Notes: generated by a model not told the origin, from the letters alone. DNA of 37,800 bases from CAZMSD01 sp964568855 (GCA_964568855.1 CAZMSD010000039.1:1-37800), one strand, 5' to 3'; numbered from the stretch's first letter, positions 1-8,950 are shown. Translations and numbers: made by a program.

Positions 1-333
1 GATGAGAACGATTCGACGATCCATCAGATTGCCGGATTCTCGCATGCAGGCGCCCACATCGTTGCTTAAGAATCCACGCCACAGCAACTCGCCCAGTTCC
101 TGATGTGACGAAGGCATCCGGCGGGATGGCGGCTGCTCGATCCTGATGCTGTTCTCCACTTCTCCGACCAGGCGCTTCAAGTTCTTCTGGAAATCCACAG
201 ATGTGGCCGGTACCTCGGCTTCCGCAAGGATGCGGAGGGTTTCACCGACTTCGAACGTGGAGATACTCGTTCGGTATCGGAACTGGTTCTCCTTCATGAT
301 TCGAAGAACGATGTCCTTATGGCCATCCATCAT
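1..333 (-). CDS. N-terminal 111 residues of an unidentified protein, possibly CHAT-like (runs off the left edge)
   Basis: An open frame reads leftward from two consecutive ATG codons at 333 and 330 and is still open at base 1, so only the N-terminal 111 residues are visible. They begin MMDGHKDIVLRIMKENQF and are mostly helical. Near the edge the segment LGELLWRGFLSNDVGACMRESGN followed by RRIVLI resembles the start of a CHAT (caspase-like) domain, where a helix with an L-F/L pattern precedes the first core strand. This resemblance is by eye, and the catalytic His/Cys would lie outside the window. No good Shine-Dalgarno sequence is seen. The gene is last in a minus-strand run after the two Hsp90-like genes, which is why a conflict or stress role is worth considering. 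The existence of the gene is fairly secure; the family is not. Confidence 0.55.
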   Translation of the reverse strand, partial: MMDGHKDIVLRIMKENQFRYRTSISTFEVGETLRILAEAEVPATSVDFQKNLKRLVGEVENSIRIEQPPSRRMPSSHQELGELLWRGFLSNDVGACMRESGNLMDRRIVLI

Positions 334-563
334 GTTAAGCCGGAGGTCTGATCGAGGTCGGGAAGCGGATTTTCTGAAGTCTGCTGCAAGTGAGGGATAT
401 GAAACATGTGAGCCTGTACTAGATACTCATAGCTTTCACGTTCGATGCCGTGTAGTTGTTTACTTCTCGTGAGTGCTAACCCATTCTATCCTGCATGCAG
501 TTCGCATCGCTGCATCCCGGTCGCGGAATCTGGCCAGGGGGACGATAGGTTCCGTCTCTTGCC

Positions 564-911
564 TCAATCCAAACACAGATAATGCCACCCACATACACGA
601 GCGGATGTATATCCAGGCCCCCATTCCGTACGGCAATCGACACCACTACCGATCGGATCGTCCAAGTTCTCCGAAGTTACCTTCAGCACGCGAACCGGCT
701 TCGCACTCCATGAACCCGAACCGCTCCGGAGTGTTTCATCCAGATTCCAAAACAGTGCTGCATATGCGTGATACACCGCACTCGGATAATTCCCCAAAGG
801 GGCAGAGAAAAGTGGAAAATCAGCGCACCGAGCTTTTTCACTCATCTCGGGGAAGAGAGCTCGCAGATACTCTTCAAGCCCTTGGCGCCAGGGAAATTCA
901 GGGAAGGTCAT
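564..911 (-). CDS. Hypothetical protein, possibly frameshifted near its 3' end
   Basis: A 115-residue protein starts at ATG 911, preceded by GGAG with 7-nt spacing and 30 nt after the stop of the Hsp90-like gene. The first ~80 residues (MTFPEFPWRQGLEEYLRALF..., rich in aromatics and leucine) look like genuine protein. The tail after ENLDDPI is Cys/Trp/Gly-rich and looks like an out-of-frame reading. In the next frame the same DNA down to 476 encodes a smoother peptide beginning VVVSIAVRNGGLDIHPLVYV. A single-base indel around 600-675 would therefore give a longer protein ending at 476. I do not recognise a family. The gene belongs to the minus-strand run with the two Hsp90-like genes. It could be intact as called, a pseudogene, or carry a sequencing error. 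Confidence 0.45.
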   Translation of the reverse strand: MTFPEFPWRQGLEEYLRALFPEMSEKARCADFPLFSAPLGNYPSAVYHAYAALFWNLDETLRSGSGSWSAKPVRVLKVTSENLDDPIGSGVDCRTEWGPGYTSARVCGWHYLCLD

Positions 912-941
912 CCGACTTCTCCAACAGCGAGTCAACCAATC

Positions 942-2969
942 TCAAGCCTGCCTGTCGGAATCCAGTCTCAAGAGACGCAGGTAATCCCCGACAAGGCTGC
1001 AGCGCAAGGTCAGGATCTGCTGCATGCCGGGTCCGCTCGCCTGGTATCCGCTGTATTGGAGAGCCAGGTTGTAGAGTTCTGCGGCGATGTCGGCCGCTTT
1101 CTTGAGTTGCTTGTCGTACCTGCGATAGGCCGCATCGTTCAGCGCCTGCATCAGGTCCTGCATCACCTGGTTGTCGGAGTTGAGTACAACCTGCACTCGC
1201 TGGGCTTCCTTCACGGCCTGACGTTGCGCCGCCTTCAGTACGTCAGCAGCTCCCTCCACGCCGTTGTCGGAATCGTCGTCTGTTCGAAACCGTGCGACCG
1301 CATGCTCCATTGCCTTGATACGCTGCGCCAGCTTGCTGACGTCTTCCGTCCGCAGAAGGACGGGAAGATCGGCAGGGGCGAATCCTGAAACCCGCAGCTC
1401 CATATCCCCTTTCGAAGGCAGGATATTGTAGAACAGGTTCTTCACCTGTTGCCAATCGGCATCTCCTGTATCCTCGAAGGCCTTCACGGCATCCGTGGCC
1501 GGCACCAGCTCCTTGTCACGCTGCGCTGCGAATTTCTCAAGCACTACACGGTCCAGGCTTGCGGGGACCTCCACGTCGCCCTCCCCCGTGACTCGAGCAG
1601 GAAGCGCTTGAATTTCAATGGCTTTCAGTTTCTGCTGATGCAGGAGCGTCTTGACCTGGTGGCCCTCGTATGGAGAGCTGATGGAGGACATGTAGTAGAT
1701 GCAGCTCTTCGTCGCAGGATCGCTGCGGTTCTTTTCCGCCTCAGCGCAGTATTCACGCAGGCTTTGCCACTGGCTCTCGCCAACGATCCGGAAAGTGATG
1801 GCGTCGGCCATTGCGGAGAACAACCCGTCGTTCTGCAGGACGCCCGCTTTGATTTCACGGTCGAAACAGGCCTGGACCTGCTCGAAATCGCCCTGATGGG
1901 CGGCCAGCTTCTCGAGGCCTTCCCTGACTTGAAGTTCCAGCTCTGTTCTGAAACTGTCGAAGGTCGCGTCGCGCATCACGTCTTCGCGAGCCATGATCAT
2001 GGTGAGATCGGCGCAGTCCACCACGCCTTGGCAGAAGAAGAGACTCTTTGGAAGAATTCCGGGAAGGTCTTTCTTCACCAGCATTCTTCGCACATAGAGG
2101 TCCACCGACTGGTTCATATTGGAGAAGGTGGGATCGGCGGGAACGTAGACCACGCCTGCCATGGCGATCTTCGCCGTTGGTCGTATGGGAATCACCCACA
2201 GGGGATCGTTGATCCGCTCCGGCCGGGCTCGCTCGACGATGTATCGTTTCAGTGCCGGGACAAGTTTCGAATGCTCCGTGCCAGCGCTTTCCCAAGGTAC
2301 TTTCCCGTAGGAATTCAGCGGATCGCCGTAGTTATTGATGATGGGAAAGGGGAGCAGGTCGCCGTAATGACGGACCAGGGAATGCAATTCCTTGGTGAGC
2401 ATGTCGTGGTTGGGCTCGTAGGACACCTGCAGTGTGATCGTCGTCCCGGTTTGTGGAACCTGTAGACGGCGCATTCTTGCTTTCGGTTCCGCTCCACGGC
2501 TCTTCCACTCGGTTCCCATATTGTCCCCCTGGGTTACCGAACGGGTGACGATGGTCAGGTTGTCTCCCAGCTTGAAGCAAGCGAGGAGTCCGATGCCGAA
2601 CTGCCCGATAAGCTGGCGCAGCACATCCCGGGACTTGGATTCGTCCGCGTACTGTTTGGTACCGGAGGCGCCGATCCTGTTGATGTAATCGCGGACTTCC
2701 TGGTCGGTCATGCCGGCGCCGGTATCGGCAACGGTGAGAATGCTCTGCATCTGGTTGAAATGGATCTCGATATGCCAGCGCTTGTCATCCGGGATCTCGT
2801 CGCGGTCCACACGGTCTCTTTTAATCAGCATGGAGTCGACGGCGTTGGCCAGGAGTTCGCGGATGGCTACGTCCGGCCTGGGATAAAGCGAGTCGGCCAG
2901 GCGTTTCAGCATCTCCCCGGTTTCAACAGTGATATTGACTTCTTCGTACTGAGGCCTCGCGTCCGTCAT
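942..2969 (-). CDS. Hsp90/HtpG-like GHKL ATPase, divergent (copy 1)
   Basis: 675 residues, starting at ATG 2969 behind a GGGAG box. The N-terminal GHKL ATPase domain shows the expected motifs: motif N1 IRELLANAVDSM (E38, N42, D45), the DxGxG box ADTGAGM (D82, G84, G86), and the lid/GQFGIG motif at 122-127. After it comes an Hsp90 middle-domain region that includes the segment VDLYVRRMLVKKDLPGILP. The C-terminal half is helical and does not look like a canonical HtpG dimerisation domain. Length is close to HtpG (about 620-650), but sequence similarity outside the motifs looks weak, so this is not the housekeeping chaperone. It follows a second Hsp90-like gene with a 66-nt gap, suggesting one operon. 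Known: Hsp90-family ATPases clamp client proteins in an ATP-dependent way. Client unknown. Confidence 0.8.
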   Translation of the reverse strand: MTDARPQYEEVNITVETGEMLKRLADSLYPRPDVAIRELLANAVDSMLIKRDRVDRDEIPDDKRWHIEIHFNQMQSILTVADTGAGMTDQEVRDYINRIGASGTKQYADESKSRDVLRQLIGQFGIGLLACFKLGDNLTIVTRSVTQGDNMGTEWKSRGAEPKARMRRLQVPQTGTTITLQVSYEPNHDMLTKELHSLVRHYGDLLPFPIINNYGDPLNSYGKVPWESAGTEHSKLVPALKRYIVERARPERINDPLWVIPIRPTAKIAMAGVVYVPADPTFSNMNQSVDLYVRRMLVKKDLPGILPKSLFFCQGVVDCADLTMIMAREDVMRDATFDSFRTELELQVREGLEKLAAHQGDFEQVQACFDREIKAGVLQNDGLFSAMADAITFRIVGESQWQSLREYCAEAEKNRSDPATKSCIYYMSSISSPYEGHQVKTLLHQQKLKAIEIQALPARVTGEGDVEVPASLDRVVLEKFAAQRDKELVPATDAVKAFEDTGDADWQQVKNLFYNILPSKGDMELRVSGFAPADLPVLLRTEDVSKLAQRIKAMEHAVARFRTDDDSDNGVEGAADVLKAAQRQAVKEAQRVQVVLNSDNQVMQDLMQALNDAAYRRYDKQLKKAADIAAELYNLALQYSGYQASGPGMQQILTLRCSLVGDYLRLLRLDSDRQA

Positions 2970-3035
2970 GGTCTCGTGTCTCCCATCATGTTGGGTTTGC
3001 TTCCACGCCGATTATCCTAAGGGCCGGAATCGATC

Positions 3036-4874
3036 TCAGCTCCCGCCGGTGACCCGCCTCTCCAGCAGCGCGGTAAGGGCTTCACTCTGATATCGCAGTG
3101 TCTTTGCGCGCTCCGACGCGTCCACGTGCTCCGTCAGAAGCTGAGCAATGGCCACCAGCGCCCTTGCTACGGATTCAAGCACTTGAGTGCTTTCGCCTTG
3201 ACAAATGGATCCCCTGAGAGCAAGCACCAGAGGGTTGCGAACGTTGAGGAAGAGCTCTTTTCGATTCTCACCTAACGTGCTCATGGTCTTATGAAACTCA
3301 GCGAACTTCGCGATCCTGTCCGGGAGTTCTCGCCCCGACTCTGACACTTCATTCACCAAGTCTGTCAACACGTCCTCGATAGTGTGTTCGAAAAGCGCCG
3401 GGATGTCTTCAGGGAGTTTGGCCTGTTTCACTTGGGCGTTGTCAGCCTGCAGCCCCACCAGGTGTTCCACATCCTCCCAGCCTGGTTCATGCGTCTCGTC
3501 GATTTTTGGATTCGTATCGGCTCGCACAACGCTTGTTTCACTGCTTTCGAAAAACCGATGCAACAGCATGAGGTCCAAACGGTCGCTGGCGTTTACCACC
3601 GGGATACCCTGTGCCTCCCACAACGCCGCATACTGACCCTGGCGAGCGGGGTTGTCCATGTATATAACCTGGGGCTGGTCTTTCAGTTCATTCAGGTAGG
3701 TTGGACGAGAGTTGAATCCTGTGGGTACGCTTAACTGCGAGCCGAGGATTTTCAATAACTCTTCATCATCCACGGCCGCTCGCTTGAGGTGTCGTCCGTA
3801 GGCCCTGACAACGGCTTCTAGATCCGCCTGCCTGGTATCGGCCAGGGACGTCAGATGATCCACAACCAGTGCCCGCAGCTCCCCGCGGAAATCACTCAGG
3901 CAATCGCCTTCGATGACCGTCTCGCGGCTCAAGGTGAGAGGCAGGTCCTGATGATCGATGATTCCACAAATGAAAGAAAGTGGCTCCTCAAGGTAGTTGG
4001 AGTCCTGGTTCACAAATATATGTCGCACATGGAGTTCAATCTTCCCAACTGGATCGCCGGGTTTGGCCAGGAACAGAACACCCGAAAATCGTCTTTCTCT
4101 GATGGGGAGCAAGGTCAATATCTCGTGGTCTTCATCCAGTAGACCTCGACCACGGAGATAGTCTTCATAGCCCTGTGGTGGTGTATTCTCTTCCATCCAT
4201 GGGGGACGACTGCCGTTGATCGGTAGGTCGGAATCCTTGAAACAGATCGGAAACTCGACCAGATCGACAAAGTGTGTCACATGGGCCTCAATAGTCTGTC
4301 TGGAAAGAAATTCATCCCAGAATTCCGGTTTCAGGTACAGCGTAACTTCAGTCCCCTGGCCGTCCCAAGCGACAGGTTTTAATGTCCAAGAGGCGGGGAT
4401 TCTCTGATTCTGTGCTTCAAGATTCCCGCCGGGGTAACATCTCCAAAGGAGAGCTTTTCCTTCTGCAGAAGGAACTTTTGTCTTGACGTCCACACCTTTA
4501 GCCAGCATGAAGGATGCGAAGAATCCCAGTCCGAAAAAGCCCGAAACCCAATCCGCTGCGCCGTTGTCGTGATTCGACTGCCTGCGAAGAAGGCGAGTGG
4601 TCGATCCGGCCACCCGCGCCATGCCGTTTCGCACCTCCTGTTCGTCCATTCCGGTTCCACTGTCGCGTATGGAAAGGCTTCTGTTGGGCAAGTCGACGTG
4701 CAGTTCGATCCGAGCGTCGGGTGGCGGGGTAGTGCCCCATCGCTTGATCATTGAATCGCGGGCGTTCGAAAGGATCTCTCGGAATGCGATGCGGGGGTTG
4801 CTGTATAGATTGCCCTGTAAGACTTCTACCAGACTGCCGATATCAACTTCGAATGGATGTTTTTCTTCCGGCAT
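3036..4874 (-). CDS. Hsp90/HtpG-like GHKL ATPase, divergent (copy 2)
   Basis: 612 residues from ATG 4874 (MPEEKHPFEVDIGSLVEVLQ); an upstream in-frame TTG at 4919 is possible but has no better ribosome site. GHKL motifs are visible: FREILSNARDSM (E33, N37, D40), IRDSGTGMD (D71, G73, G75), and a lid motif FFGLGFFASFM near 113-123 in place of GQFGVGFYSAF. A middle domain follows with LHVRHIFVNQDSNYLEEPLS and LPLTLSRETV, the latter matching the conserved LPLNVSRE of HtpG, in which the Arg contacts ATP gamma-phosphate. The C-terminal third is unrecognised helix-rich sequence. It is the first gene of the minus-strand set and lies immediately upstream of copy 1. The two differ strongly from each other, so they may act as a heteromeric pair or be anciently duplicated. 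Family call firm, role unknown. Confidence 0.8.
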   Translation of the reverse strand: MPEEKHPFEVDIGSLVEVLQGNLYSNPRIAFREILSNARDSMIKRWGTTPPPDARIELHVDLPNRSLSIRDSGTGMDEQEVRNGMARVAGSTTRLLRRQSNHDNGAADWVSGFFGLGFFASFMLAKGVDVKTKVPSAEGKALLWRCYPGGNLEAQNQRIPASWTLKPVAWDGQGTEVTLYLKPEFWDEFLSRQTIEAHVTHFVDLVEFPICFKDSDLPINGSRPPWMEENTPPQGYEDYLRGRGLLDEDHEILTLLPIRERRFSGVLFLAKPGDPVGKIELHVRHIFVNQDSNYLEEPLSFICGIIDHQDLPLTLSRETVIEGDCLSDFRGELRALVVDHLTSLADTRQADLEAVVRAYGRHLKRAAVDDEELLKILGSQLSVPTGFNSRPTYLNELKDQPQVIYMDNPARQGQYAALWEAQGIPVVNASDRLDLMLLHRFFESSETSVVRADTNPKIDETHEPGWEDVEHLVGLQADNAQVKQAKLPEDIPALFEHTIEDVLTDLVNEVSESGRELPDRIAKFAEFHKTMSTLGENRKELFLNVRNPLVLALRGSICQGESTQVLESVARALVAIAQLLTEHVDASERAKTLRYQSEALTALLERRVTGGS

Positions 4875-5136
4875 CTCGTTCACGCAGCTGTTCACCCACC
4901 GGTCACAAGCAAGCAACAACTACCGGCTTCACCCTTCGGATTCCCGGTAGCTGCTCCCGGAGTCCGCCGGCCCCGCCGATACTCTCCGACCTTCCGTCGA
5001 TCTGTACATCATAAGTAATGCAGGATTCTGCTGAAACCGATTCTTCCCCACGATCAACTGCGAGATCCGCCACCGCACCCATCTCTTCTAGTAAACGGGC
5101 GAACACCAACAACTGAGTATCCCAAGGGAGAGGACA

Positions 5137-5661
5137 ATGAGTGAAGCAAGCAGCGCTGTGTTACAGCATTCCGATGTCCGCGCAAACATCCTGTGCGGAG
5201 TAAAGGGCTGGCTGAAGTTCTTCGTGGCGGTCAAGATGTATGTGGCGCCGCCCGTGTTCGTGCTACAACAAATCGCGGCTTGGGCCGGTTTCGTCGCCCT
5301 AGTCGAAGACTACCCCATGGTCATTCCGGTGGGCCTGCTGGAAACCGGGGTGCTGGGCCTGCTCACCGTGAAGTGGATCCAGGTAGCCATGCATCTGCGC
5401 GACATTGAGCCAGGTGCGGTGCAGGAAGCGAAGAAATGGCTGAAGATCACTCTAGCGGTGATGATCCTCAGCATTCCGGTTGCATTCCTGATGGGGTTAG
5501 ATCCTGAGGTTATTGCCGTCAGCGCCACAAAAACGCTGGTCTCCGCTCTGATCGGATTCACCGTCTGGTATTCCTACTTCTGCGTCTCGAAGCGCGTCAA
5601 GGCGACTTATCCGGATTGGGACAAATCGATCGCCCCGCAATCGGCCGTGTTAGAGAGTTGA
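5137..5661 (+). CDS. Four-helix inner-membrane protein, DUF2569-like
   Basis: 174 residues starting at ATG 5137 after the ribosome site GGGAGAGG. Hydrophobic segments lie near residues 28-52, 58-86, 104-122 and 131-150, giving about four membrane helices with a short cytoplasmic tail. The opening GVKGWLKFF and the closing WYSYFCVSKRVKATYP match the conserved ends of DUF2569 proteins, where a G-W-L start and an S-K-R-V-K motif after the last helix are characteristic. The function of that family is not known. The gene is divergent from the Hsp90-like pair and is followed by a hairpin at 5708-5741, so it is probably a monocistronic unit. Confidence 0.6.
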   Translation: MSEASSAVLQHSDVRANILCGVKGWLKFFVAVKMYVAPPVFVLQQIAAWAGFVALVEDYPMVIPVGLLETGVLGLLTVKWIQVAMHLRDIEPGAVQEAKKWLKITLAVMILSIPVAFLMGLDPEVIAVSATKTLVSALIGFTVWYSYFCVSKRVKATYPDWDKSIAPQSAVLES

Positions 5662-5965
5662 GCCCTCGCGCTTCCGTCAGATGGATCTAATGATCTGGGT
5701 CGGGTCGCCGGGATCGGTTGCGGTTGTACATCCGATCCCGGCCGCATTTGGCCCTGTTCAACTGCGAGACGGCCACGTCCTCCCATCTCTATGAGTGGAA
5801 GCAGCACTCCACAACGAGGTCGAAGCCGATTGAGTGGGAGGAGTTCGTGGACTTGCAGCGCGAGTTCCCACATGAAGCACCTTCGGAGATGGCTTTCTTC
5901 GGCTTGAGCAAGGTTGCGTCTGCCACACGCCTGGTCGTCCCAGGCACACAGTGAAGGGAGATGTC
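5662..5965. other. Intergenic stretch between the DUF2569-like and pyruvate kinase-like genes
   Basis: About 300 bases. It contains the 10-bp inverted repeat listed separately. A short plus-strand frame (5718-5954) begins only at a TTG inside the hairpin loop and has no ribosome site. I see no credible gene and no strong promoter. Confidence 0.5.
5708..5741 (+). terminator. Likely terminator hairpin after the DUF2569-like gene
   Basis: A perfect 10-bp inverted repeat, CCGGGATCGG and CCGATCCCGG, flanks a 14-nt loop 47 nt after the stop codon. The downstream sequence is only mildly T-rich (GCATTTGG), so it could instead be a transcript-end stabiliser. Confidence 0.5.
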
Positions 5966-7891
5966 ATGAACTCGTCGTCAAACACCACCAGAAGAACAAA
6001 GATCGTGGCGACGGTCGGTGCACAGAGGGCGGCAAACGATACGAAGCCAACCACAGAACTCGGGAATTACGAAGAAGGTCTTATCCCCCATGGAAGACTT
6101 ATAGAACGCTTCATCGACGCCGGTGCCGATGTGATAAGACTGAACATGGCTTTCGCCGGATTGGATGAAGAGAACGGCATGTCGTACGGTTACACGCAGC
6201 AGCAATACCTGGCATGGCTCACGGCGAACAGATTCGACAAAGCGGATCAAATCGCGCTGCTCGCCGATCTTGCCGGTCCTAAGATTCGCCTGGGTAGTGT
6301 TTCCCTTGGATCACGAAGCGAGTTGAGACGAAACGACCTTTTCTATCTGAGCTTCGGTGAATCGCCCGTCCAAGAACCTGGGGCAACGGTACTTGTCAAC
6401 GAACATCCCTTCCTCCAGGTGGTGCGAGGAATCGATGGAGCACCTGATTTCGCCGGATTCGTCAGCCGTTCCGAGGAGGAGGTCGTTCTTTCGGTTGCGG
6501 AAGGCAAGCTGGAACTCCGAGTCGAGTATACGGAGAACGGTGACGTAGCAGTTTGTCGCGTCACGAATGACTTCGTCAGTGTGAACGAGGTTGTTCCTCG
6601 GAAGGGCCTGACGATCAAGCGGGCTACCCTTGATGTGAAGGCATTTCAGGAGGCGGATCAGCGAGCACTGGACTTCCTGCTGGAGCACGGAAGTGAGTTG
6701 CTTGCTTATGTGGCGGTTTCGTTTGCACAGACCGAGCACGATATCCTTGAAGTCAGGCATTACTTGGAAAACCACCCGGTGATCCAAGCTCGAGTGGAGG
6801 ATCATCGTCGCAACAACAACCAACCCACAGCCCGGGTTATGTCGCCAGGTATTATCGCCAAGATCGAGACACCCGAGGGTTGGAAAAATATTGATGAAAT
6901 TCTAGACATCGCTGATGGGATCATGGTCGCACGAGGAGATCTCGGCGAGCAGGCCCCTGCTGACGAGGTCCCTGAAATCCAGAAGGATTTGATTCGGAAG
7001 TGCAATGCGCGTGGAAAGATCGTGATAACGGCAACTCAGATGCTGGACTCGATGGAAACGAAGCCGAATCCCACTCGCGCGGAGGCGGCCGACGTGTTCA
7101 ACGCTATCCTGGATGGAACTGATGCAGTAATGCTCTCCGGGGAGACATCAAGCGGCTGTTATCCCATCAAGGCAATCCGCACGATGAGCAAGATCGCACT
7201 TCGTGCAGAGCGATACTACTTCATGCCAGGTCATCGTCGTTCCCTCGAGCATCTGGTTCATGCAAGCACAGAGCTCCTGGAATCTGCCGCAGATAGACTG
7301 GATACGAAGGAAAGGCAGGTTTCCGAGCAATCCAGGTATGGCCCGGAGGAGGTCCGCAAGTACTTATCCTGGCTGGCGTCTCTCTACGCCGAGAAGGCCA
7401 AGCGGATTGAGAAACAGCCGACAACGGACAGAATCAGCGAGGCCGCGTGTCTACTCAGCGAAGCCCCCAAGTCGCCGCGACGTACATCGCTCAGCGAAGA
7501 TAAGCCGCGAGAGGAAGGGTCGCAGAAGACCATCGTCGTGCCTACCACTTCCGGCCGGACGGCCATGATGATCTCTCGCTTCAAGGTTCCGGGTCGGATT
7601 ATCGGTGCCGCGCACTACGAGAGTACTTTTAGGAAGCTTCTGTTCGGCTTCGGTATCAGACCTGTTCGGATTGGAGCTGAACAAGAGAACGATCAGGATC
7701 CAATCAAGGATGCAGTTCGCGCCGCTCTCGAGGCGAAGTTCCTGCAGCCCGGCGAGGAATTCGTCGCTACCGCGGGAACTCCGCTATTTATACCAGGCAC
7801 GACTAACCTGATCCAGCTTCTTAGGGCGAATGCTAACGTCTCGAAGTGGGTCAAGGCAGCCGATTCGGATAGGGACGAAGCGAGGAAATAA
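5966..7891 (+). CDS. Divergent pyruvate kinase-like protein
   Basis: 641 residues from ATG 5966, preceded by GGGAG with 5-nt spacing; a GTG at 5951 is in frame but overlaps this ribosome site. Pyruvate kinase landmarks are visible: KIVATVG at the start, ADVIRLNMAF, LADLAGPKIRLG (about 101-110), the catalytic-lysine segment GIIAKIETPEGW (K299), MVARGDLGEQ, TATQMLDSM, and NPTRAEAADVFNAILDGTDAVMLSGET ending near 394. A C-terminal PK-like regulatory domain appears as TIVVPTTSGRTAMMISRF. Canonical enzymes are about 470-480 residues; this one has an unusual helical insert of about 100 residues between the barrel and the C-terminal domain, and an enlarged B domain. The active-site residues look intact, so phosphoenolpyruvate to pyruvate conversion is plausible. 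A specialised or regulatory role is equally possible. It stands alone between unrelated genes. Confidence 0.85.
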   Translation: MNSSSNTTRRTKIVATVGAQRAANDTKPTTELGNYEEGLIPHGRLIERFIDAGADVIRLNMAFAGLDEENGMSYGYTQQQYLAWLTANRFDKADQIALLADLAGPKIRLGSVSLGSRSELRRNDLFYLSFGESPVQEPGATVLVNEHPFLQVVRGIDGAPDFAGFVSRSEEEVVLSVAEGKLELRVEYTENGDVAVCRVTNDFVSVNEVVPRKGLTIKRATLDVKAFQEADQRALDFLLEHGSELLAYVAVSFAQTEHDILEVRHYLENHPVIQARVEDHRRNNNQPTARVMSPGIIAKIETPEGWKNIDEILDIADGIMVARGDLGEQAPADEVPEIQKDLIRKCNARGKIVITATQMLDSMETKPNPTRAEAADVFNAILDGTDAVMLSGETSSGCYPIKAIRTMSKIALRAERYYFMPGHRRSLEHLVHASTELLESAADRLDTKERQVSEQSRYGPEEVRKYLSWLASLYAEKAKRIEKQPTTDRISEAACLLSEAPKSPRRTSLSEDKPREEGSQKTIVVPTTSGRTAMMISRFKVPGRIIGAAHYESTFRKLLFGFGIRPVRIGAEQENDQDPIKDAVRAALEAKFLQPGEEFVATAGTPLFIPGTTNLIQLLRANANVSKWVKAADSDRDEARK

Positions 7892-8237
7892 GAAACAGAC
7901 GCCCGATTCAGTTGAAGTTGTGCACGAAACCGTCGAGAGTCGTACCGTGACCGTCACTCGGGACAACTGGTACCACGTACCCCTCTACGGTCGTAGTGCG
8001 GCCGAACACGAGATAGGCACCACCGGCCGCCATCAGCACCAAAGAGCACACAGCAATGATCCATCGTTTCCTGTAAATAATCAGCTCCTTTGTAGACTCG
8101 GCGGATCGCATTGGTCTGCTAGGCGGCGTATCACAAACACCGTCGAGTGGTCGCATCCTGCAGTGTATCTATACAGAGCCGTGAGAACGATCCTGGCGCC
8201 GAACGCTCCCTGTCGTACATACATTCACCGAAGACGA
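7892..8237. other. Stretch between the pyruvate kinase-like gene and the secreted hypothetical gene
   Basis: About 350 bases. The only candidate gene in it is the small minus-strand membrane-protein frame at 7908-8111. The rest (8112-8237) shows no repeat, terminator or promoter I can support. Confidence 0.4.
7908..8111 (-). CDS. Possible small single-pass membrane protein
   Basis: A 67-residue frame from ATG 8111, or later in frame near an AAGGAG box at about 8078-8083. It has a positively charged YRKR followed by one hydrophobic segment, WIIAVCSLVLMAAGGAYLVF, and a short extracytoplasmic tail with GYVVPVVPSDG. This charge and hydrophobicity layout is what a real small membrane protein shows. 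It is co-directional with, and downstream of, the secreted hypothetical gene at 8238-8840. No family is recognised and no ribosome site supports ATG 8111, so the start and even the gene are uncertain. Confidence 0.35.
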   Translation of the reverse strand: MRSAESTKELIIYRKRWIIAVCSLVLMAAGGAYLVFGRTTTVEGYVVPVVPSDGHGTTLDGFVHNFN

Positions 8238-8840
8238 TTATTCCGTGTCGGGCAGCAACGGGATGTAGCCTTCCGGGATAGAGAATTCGATCGATTTGAT
8301 CTGGATCAAGTAGATCTGATAATGACGAACACCGTTCACGCACCACCGCCTAGGCTCGAACGATTTCCCCCATGCTACGGGAATTTGTGGAATGAACTGG
8401 TCGATCATCTCGATGAAACTCTCACCCGGAAAGTGAATACCATCCACCAGGATCGTATCAGGCAAACTGATGGAAACGGTGCTTCCGTTGTAGGACATGC
8501 CTTCGAAAGTCTTTCCATCGACCGTCGCGAGCCTGACGTTTCTCCGCATTTCAATTGCATCATCGGCCCTTCCAAGGACGCTGACCCTGTCCACGGAGTC
8601 GATCGGAATCGACGCAACGAACTTGTACTTGTCAGAAACCTTCCACACTTCTTCTCCTTTTCCAGGCCCCTTGTCTGCGAACACTGGTGAAAACCGCAGT
8701 TCAGGAGTGTAGATAGTGTGGTTGCTCGCAGTCACCACGAGCGCGGGGCGTCCGTTCACTTCATCCAGACCGCGCGCGTGCAGAATCGCCATCGAACCGC
8801 AAGCCATGATCAATATTGTCAGAGAAGCTGTGATCCTCAT
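8238..8840 (-). CDS. Secreted hypothetical protein with signal peptide
   Basis: 200 residues from ATG 8840, which has GGGAGAG a few bases upstream. The N-terminus MRITASLTILIMACGSMAILHARG is a Sec-type signal peptide with cleavage expected after about residue 22. There is no clear lipobox. The mature part is beta-rich with alternating hydrophobics (ALVVTASNHTIYTPEL, FVASIPIDSVDRVSVL, RLATVDGKTFEGMSY), suggesting a periplasmic or surface beta protein. The segment DGKTFEGMSYNGS followed by IEFSIPEGYIPLLP is not a motif I recognise. It may be co-transcribed with the small membrane-protein frame that follows. No function assigned. Confidence 0.6.
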   Translation of the reverse strand: MRITASLTILIMACGSMAILHARGLDEVNGRPALVVTASNHTIYTPELRFSPVFADKGPGKGEEVWKVSDKYKFVASIPIDSVDRVSVLGRADDAIEMRRNVRLATVDGKTFEGMSYNGSTVSISLPDTILVDGIHFPGESFIEMIDQFIPQIPVAWGKSFEPRRWCVNGVRHYQIYLIQIKSIEFSIPEGYIPLLPDTE

Positions 8841-8950
8841 TTTTCGCTCTCCCATTTACCGGTGCCTTGAAAAGCCTTGTGCTACCTCATTAGAAAATGG
8901 GATTCCGGCTCGATCTCGCAGTTGATTTGGATGACCACCGCCATCGTTGT

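Noticed and set aside
4903..5112. A 69-residue minus-strand frame just upstream of the second Hsp90-like gene
   Set aside because: It begins only at TTG/GTG codons without a good ribosome site, overlaps the Hsp90 gene's possible TTG start, and matches no family. It could still be a small upstream partner, but I cannot support it.
5718..5954. A 78-residue plus-strand frame between the DUF2569-like and pyruvate kinase-like genes
   Set aside because: Its only start is a TTG inside the hairpin loop, with no ribosome site and no family resemblance.
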